Under the pieces are notes generated by a model. It saw only the letters and a program-made list of their open reading frames with translations, was not told the origin of the DNA and ran no database searches. A program made the translations under genes and the position numbers. A stretch of 64,000 bases of DNA. Source: Sarcocystis neurona (Eukaryota > Apicomplexa > Conoidasida > Eucoccidiorida > Sarcocystidae). Of the stretch, positions 60,101 to 64,000 are shown piece by piece. The DNA lies in assembly GCA_000727475.1 (NCBI GenBank), contig KL647292.1:3495446-3559445 (forward strand), read 5' to 3'. Each line of letters begins with the position of its first letter. Positions within the stretch are counted from its first letter, which is position 1.

Positions 60101-63100
60101 GAAAGAAGTCGCCATCATGTAAGCAGCTTCACCAGTTAGGCGTCGACGGCGACTGTTTGTACCAGCGATATTCTGTGAAGGAGGAGGGAGACGCGAAGCA
60201 CGTGAGGAGGCGTACGGAAGCATGTGTGCAAGAACTCGTCCGTGGTGAGGCGCTCCCGTGTAAGGCTCGTATTGCTAAGGATGCAGTAACCCGCCCTTTG
60301 TTTTTACTGTGTTTCTCACAATGCTTGTGCTGCCGCGTCAGGCAACGAATATGCTATTTCCACACAGTCCGAAGCCGTCGCGTCGGACCCTTCCAGGTCT
60401 GCAGCAGCGCTGACTTGTCATGAAGATCCGGTGACCTCGCAAGCCAGACCTGAAAAGCAAGCGGCTACGGCAGCCGACGCTTCGAGGAAGGCCAGTGCAA
60501 ACACGGCAGCACCAGCGGGGACAGATGGCAGCGAACCACCAGCACCTGTGTGTGGGGTAGCGGCAGCAAGGACAACCACAGCAGCGGACGCAGCAGCAGC
60601 GGTTGCACGAGAGACAGAAAGCGAAGCAGCAGCTGCAAGAAGCGCAGAAAGCCGAGCGTTACCAGGGGGCGAAGGAAGGGAGGTAACCGATGAAAACCAA
60701 GGCCGAGCAGGGGTTTATTTTCTCTCGGAACACCATTGTCATGCCAAAAATATCGTTGTCGACCATCTCTGGAGCTCGTTGGGTTCATTTAATTTCGACC
60801 GGTGAGTACGCAGCGTCACGTGGAGATCCTCCAGTGGATCGTTCTTGCCTGCTTCAGGGGAAAGGGCCTGTGTAAGGTCGCTGAGGGCAACCGTGCCACC
60901 GCGAATATATACATTGACTTGTACTTCCAAGTACGTGAGGGCTGCACTTCATGGACCTGCACTGCTATGTCAGTGCCACACGTCTGCTGCGTTCTGTCTC
61001 TGTCAGCTGAGAGGAAAAGAATCTCTCTGATCCGGTTCGTCTCCGTTTGTGTCTCCGCGACCCACAAAACTATATGGGATCTCGTGACAAGGATCGGTCC
61101 GGCTCTTCTGCTTGTAACGTAGAAGTGCACTCAAGAACTCTATTTGCTTGCATAGCCGCTGCTCTTCGGCGGGTTTCCGAAGCCGTTGACCACTGCTGTT
61201 TGCGTGATTGCTCATACAAAGGCACCCTCACAAGGCGATTCGAGCTGGAGAGGACAATTCTGTCCTGTGTGCTGGGTATGCGTCTATGTGTTCACTGCCT
61301 AGATCCGACAAAGTTCACAGAAATTGGAAGGCGCGTAAGACTCCGAATAGCCTGTCCGATTTTGATCTGAGTGGCTTTGTCCTCCTTCGACTCTGGTGAA
61401 TCAGGAACTTGACTTATACAGTTCATCCGTAATAGCCGTTTACTCCACTGCCACCCGTCGGATTGTGATTATTCGGCACAGGCGCATATGTGCCAGTTCC
61501 TTCCGCATGCGTGTTGGATTGTATGCCTCCGTTTATCTGCTGTGGTGTTTCGTCTAAAACAGTACGTGCTGCGTATGCATTCGCGCGAGTCCACGTGGAT
61601 ACACGTATACGTACGTACGGGTGTTCTCAGGAACGTCCGTAGTGACGCAGTTTCGGCGTTGACGATCTTATGCGGCCTGGGGTCGTTTGATCTCTTTTAG
61701 TTCGCTACACAGCTATGTATCAATGTCTTCAATGTGGGTAGGGGAGCGTCTGTGCTTATATAGTATCATGGGTCGGGCTTCTGTGTTACGTTTTTTTGTG
61801 GACAATATTCGCCTCCTTCGTTCGAAAACACGCACTGTCACTGTCGTCCTCTCTTCCTCGTGCGTTGTGTGTACAGGTGAAGTATAGGGTGTGTGCACGT
61901 ATGTTCGTGCAGCGTTAAGAATAGAATACACCCATCTTTGATGGGCGCAAGAAGCTAACGAACTATCGGCAAGTGCCTACGGCTCTCGCGTGAGCCGCCC
62001 ACCACCTGGCTACCCGTGTCCTCATCTCCATCCTGCCGTTGTTCCCGGTTCTTATCTGCCCTTTGACTCTTAGCGAGAGAGGAAGAATGTCCTCAATGGT
62101 TTTGCTTTCAACCTGAAGGAAGGCTTTTTCTTTTGCTCTCAAAGTCAATGTCTTCTGTGGCGGCTTTGCTTTTCCAAATGCGCAGCTTTTCCTCTCGAAG
62201 AAATTTAGAAGTCCTCGTGTCGTTTTTTGATCCTCAAATCGCGTACAAGTTGGAGACCCTCCACTGGAAACGCATCACCGAAGAGGCGGAAGAAATGACA
62301 GTGGAGAAGTGGAATCGCCAGCCGTTCATCAAGAAACTCCTTTGTAGCTGCTGCTACTACCTTACCCGCTTTGCAGGTACGTACCGCTTCCGCACGGTCG
62401 TGGGGCACGTGTGCACGGTCGGAGATGACAACTCACTCGAATACAGTCATGCGCAACCTCAAACAGCTTTCTAGTTGATAGTGAACGGTCGCAACCGTGG
62501 CTTGCCTAGTAGAGTAACAGCGTGCGCAATATATTGATATCCGCTCGCCAAACGGCACCGGCTACAGCTGGTCTCCCACAATCGGCTGCTGCACAACGAG
62601 CGATGTTTGCGAAATATCTCCGTGTCTGTCGTTTTCTCTACGATGGAATATACGTAGACAAACGTGAACAGAAGACTGCACCTGTTGAACGTCACATAGC
62701 CATACGCGTGCACAGAGAGAGTCCATCTAGAATTAAGAGCGTACTACACATGTGTGTGTGTATGTTGAGTGTCTGTGCAAAGGGGGGAGAACGGTTGATC
62801 TTCGCGTGTGCGCGGGTTAATTATGGATATATATCTAATTGTATAAGCGCGTAAGAAGAACGCGGGTCATACGCAGACAACGGGACAGAAATGCCAGGAG
62901 CTCAGGCTCAGCCGCGAGACTGCTGTTAGCGGCCACCTCTTTAAACGCAACCGCTCGTATGCACTCGCCTTTCCTTCGAAAGGCAATATGAAGCTCTGCA
63001 CGCTGCTGGCGCGTGCTCGTGGAAACCTAATCGGCGCGTGCCCTATGACAGTCAACACATCGCTACAGAAGCTGGTCTTGCCAGTGTGTTTACAGACGGT

Positions 63101-63699
63101 TTTGTTAGAAGTGAATTACGACGTGAGACGCTCCCATGGTCCCTTTGCTTCTGCAGTGTTCAAACATCTAACTTCAGGAGTGGATGCTGAACTGTCGTGC
63201 GCCGAAAATCAGTATATAAACACGCACCTTGTTATTGACGTCTAAACGGTCATGTTGGCCTGAATCCAGACCTTTACATATATATATATATATATGTGTT
63301 TTTGAATATATGTATATGCGTACACATATATGTTTATCACTTCTCCGAACTCTCAGCTTTCCAGCTGCGTAGGATCCCTCTGTGGGTGGTCACGTGTAAT
63401 CGATGACACACGTACTGATACTTTGTTATGCGGATTGTGTCTGTCTGGAAATCAGTAACGAAAAACCACCACGCGTACATTGTCCAGAGCCGGGAATACT
63501 AAATGCAGCGTATCTACACTTTGATGCGCTGATCGTGTTTTGCGACGGATTTCTTGTTTTTCCCCCAGGGAAGAACTTTTTCGACGGACTTTCCGACCAA
63601 CGCAGTCGGGCAATATTGAAGCGCCTGCTCATCGCCTCATACCTGGACGACATGCCCGCCGCTGATATCTTTCTAGGAATGGCGTGGGGGGTTCACTGA
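48142..63699 (+). CDS. Bacterial-type (PLD superfamily) cardiolipin synthase, 15 exons
   Basis: Expected to make cardiolipin from phosphatidylglycerol-type substrates, presumably in mitochondria. Exons: 48142-48244, 48315-48736, 48872-49207, 49294-49671, 50556-50640, 51558-51721, 53811-54711, 55181-55587, 57672-57740, 58411-58584, 59234-59399, 59881-59946, 60342-60801, 62186-62376, 63569-63699; phases agree throughout (1,350 residues). Family motifs appear across junctions: GNSVKLYDDG joined to DTAFTAML, LLETYMF, LIVDW joined to VGS, the first HKD motif near residue 773, DLHARLRGP, SSYFIPPGFLRRAL, the second HKD motif near 1225, and FDR joined to RRNLEV. The leader is Ala-rich with no acidic residue in its first 30. 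Two hydrophobic segments at about 211-255 fit the N-terminal membrane anchors of ClsA. The usual bacterial enzyme is about 500 residues; the excess is low-complexity N-terminal sequence and insertions, notably about 240 residues before the first HKD. Least certain are the edges of exons 2, 3, 4, 11 and 12. Confidence 0.87.
48245..48314 (+). other. Proposed 70-bp intron 1 of cardiolipin synthase
   Basis: Donor tcggcag/GTCAGG and acceptor ctctgcaccgccag bracket 70 bases. Removal joins the leader frame to the Ala-rich second exon in matching phase (GCG codon). Without it, the leader frame runs into a Ser/Cys-rich CAG shadow frame. Confidence 0.5.
54639..54692 (+). other. First HKD catalytic motif of cardiolipin synthase
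   Basis: Reads HRKILVVDGRSAFIGSLN, a canonical HxKxxxxD followed by GSxN. It is in exon 7, just before the donor at 54712. His and Lys are the phosphatidyl-transfer residues of the phospholipase D superfamily. Confidence 0.95.
60740..60793 (+). other. Second HKD catalytic motif of cardiolipin synthase
   Basis: Reads HAKNIVVDHLWSSLGSFN, again HxKxxxxD plus GSxN. It is in exon 13, immediately before the donor at 60802 (FDR/GTGAGT). Both catalytic halves are therefore present and intact. Confidence 0.95.
63275..63297. repeat. TA microsatellite in the last cardiolipin synthase intron
   Basis: A TA run of about eleven units sits in the final intron (62377-63568), followed by further imperfect TATG sequence to about 63335. 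Confidence 0.85.
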
Positions 63700-64000
63700 A
63701 GGATGGTTTCGAGGGCCCACTTTTAAAAAGTATCAGACTCGACGCAGGTGTGGGCTCTTTCACGGTGGGTACTTCTGACTGGTGCAATGCGGAAGACTGA
63801 AAACGCGGGGAGGGTGTAGTGACCGTTATTCGTGGTTCGTACAGTGGTATGCCTTATGTGTATGGAGACGTTTTCTTACATGCTTGCACGCCGTTCCTAT
63901 CATCTGTGCGATACTTTGTGACCTCGGTGAGAGACCCAGATTATCGTTTGGGGATCACTGAATCTTTTGTGCCCTCTGTTTGGCTGTGATACACTTGTAC
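63700..64000. other. 3' flank of cardiolipin synthase
   Basis: No open frame of note. This is presumably 3' untranslated region and intergenic DNA; I see nothing else in it. Confidence 0.5.

Noticed and set aside
1..64000. tRNA, rRNA, CRISPR, transposon or organellar sequence.
   Set aside because: I looked for T-loop (GTTCRANNC) contexts, transposase or reverse transcriptase motifs and regularly spaced repeats, and found nothing convincing. A tRNA or covariance-model scan would be needed to exclude small RNAs.

Overview
The window looks like nuclear DNA of an eimeriid coccidian (an Eimeria- or Cyclospora-like apicomplexan). The support is balanced base composition, genes split by GT-AG introns, scattered CAG/CTG trinucleotide runs that encode poly-Gln, poly-Ala and poly-Ser, very long proteins with a conserved core inside low-complexity sequence, and intergenic DNA rich in TA, CA and GATA microsatellites. 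The genus is an inference from style; no marker gene fixes it. I see no RNA gene, transposon, CRISPR array or organellar segment.

Layout. 1-6.99 kb: no supported gene, two short tandem repeats. 6.99-17.37 kb (+): a five-exon gene for a protein of about 2,780 residues, unrecognised. 17.4-19.2 kb: convergent intergenic gap. 19.2-30.5 kb (-): a four-exon gene for an amino acid/auxin permease (AAAP) family transporter of 3,137 residues, most of it insertions between membrane segments. 31.9-35.9 kb (+): exon-like pieces of at least one unresolved gene. 36.3-42.7 kb (+): a four-exon gene for a 1,233-residue protein with conserved-looking blocks around a disordered middle; its second and third introns hide a minisatellite and an 84-base exon. 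44.8-45.9 kb (+): a small four-exon gene whose introns are all phase 0. 48.1-63.7 kb (+): a 15-exon gene for a bacterial-type (phospholipase D superfamily) cardiolipin synthase, with both HKD catalytic motifs, N-terminal membrane segments and a presumed mitochondrial leader.

The gene models were built by hand from splice signals. A model was accepted only where donor, acceptor and codon phase agreed across every junction. For the AAAP transporter and the cardiolipin synthase the joined protein also restores family motifs that no single open frame contains. The five main genes are not a functional cluster. Two of them have membrane roles: amino acid transport, and cardiolipin synthesis, presumably at the mitochondrion. 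CAG-biased composition leaves several frames open at once, on both strands, so ORF length alone is misleading here; frame choices that remain uncertain are flagged.
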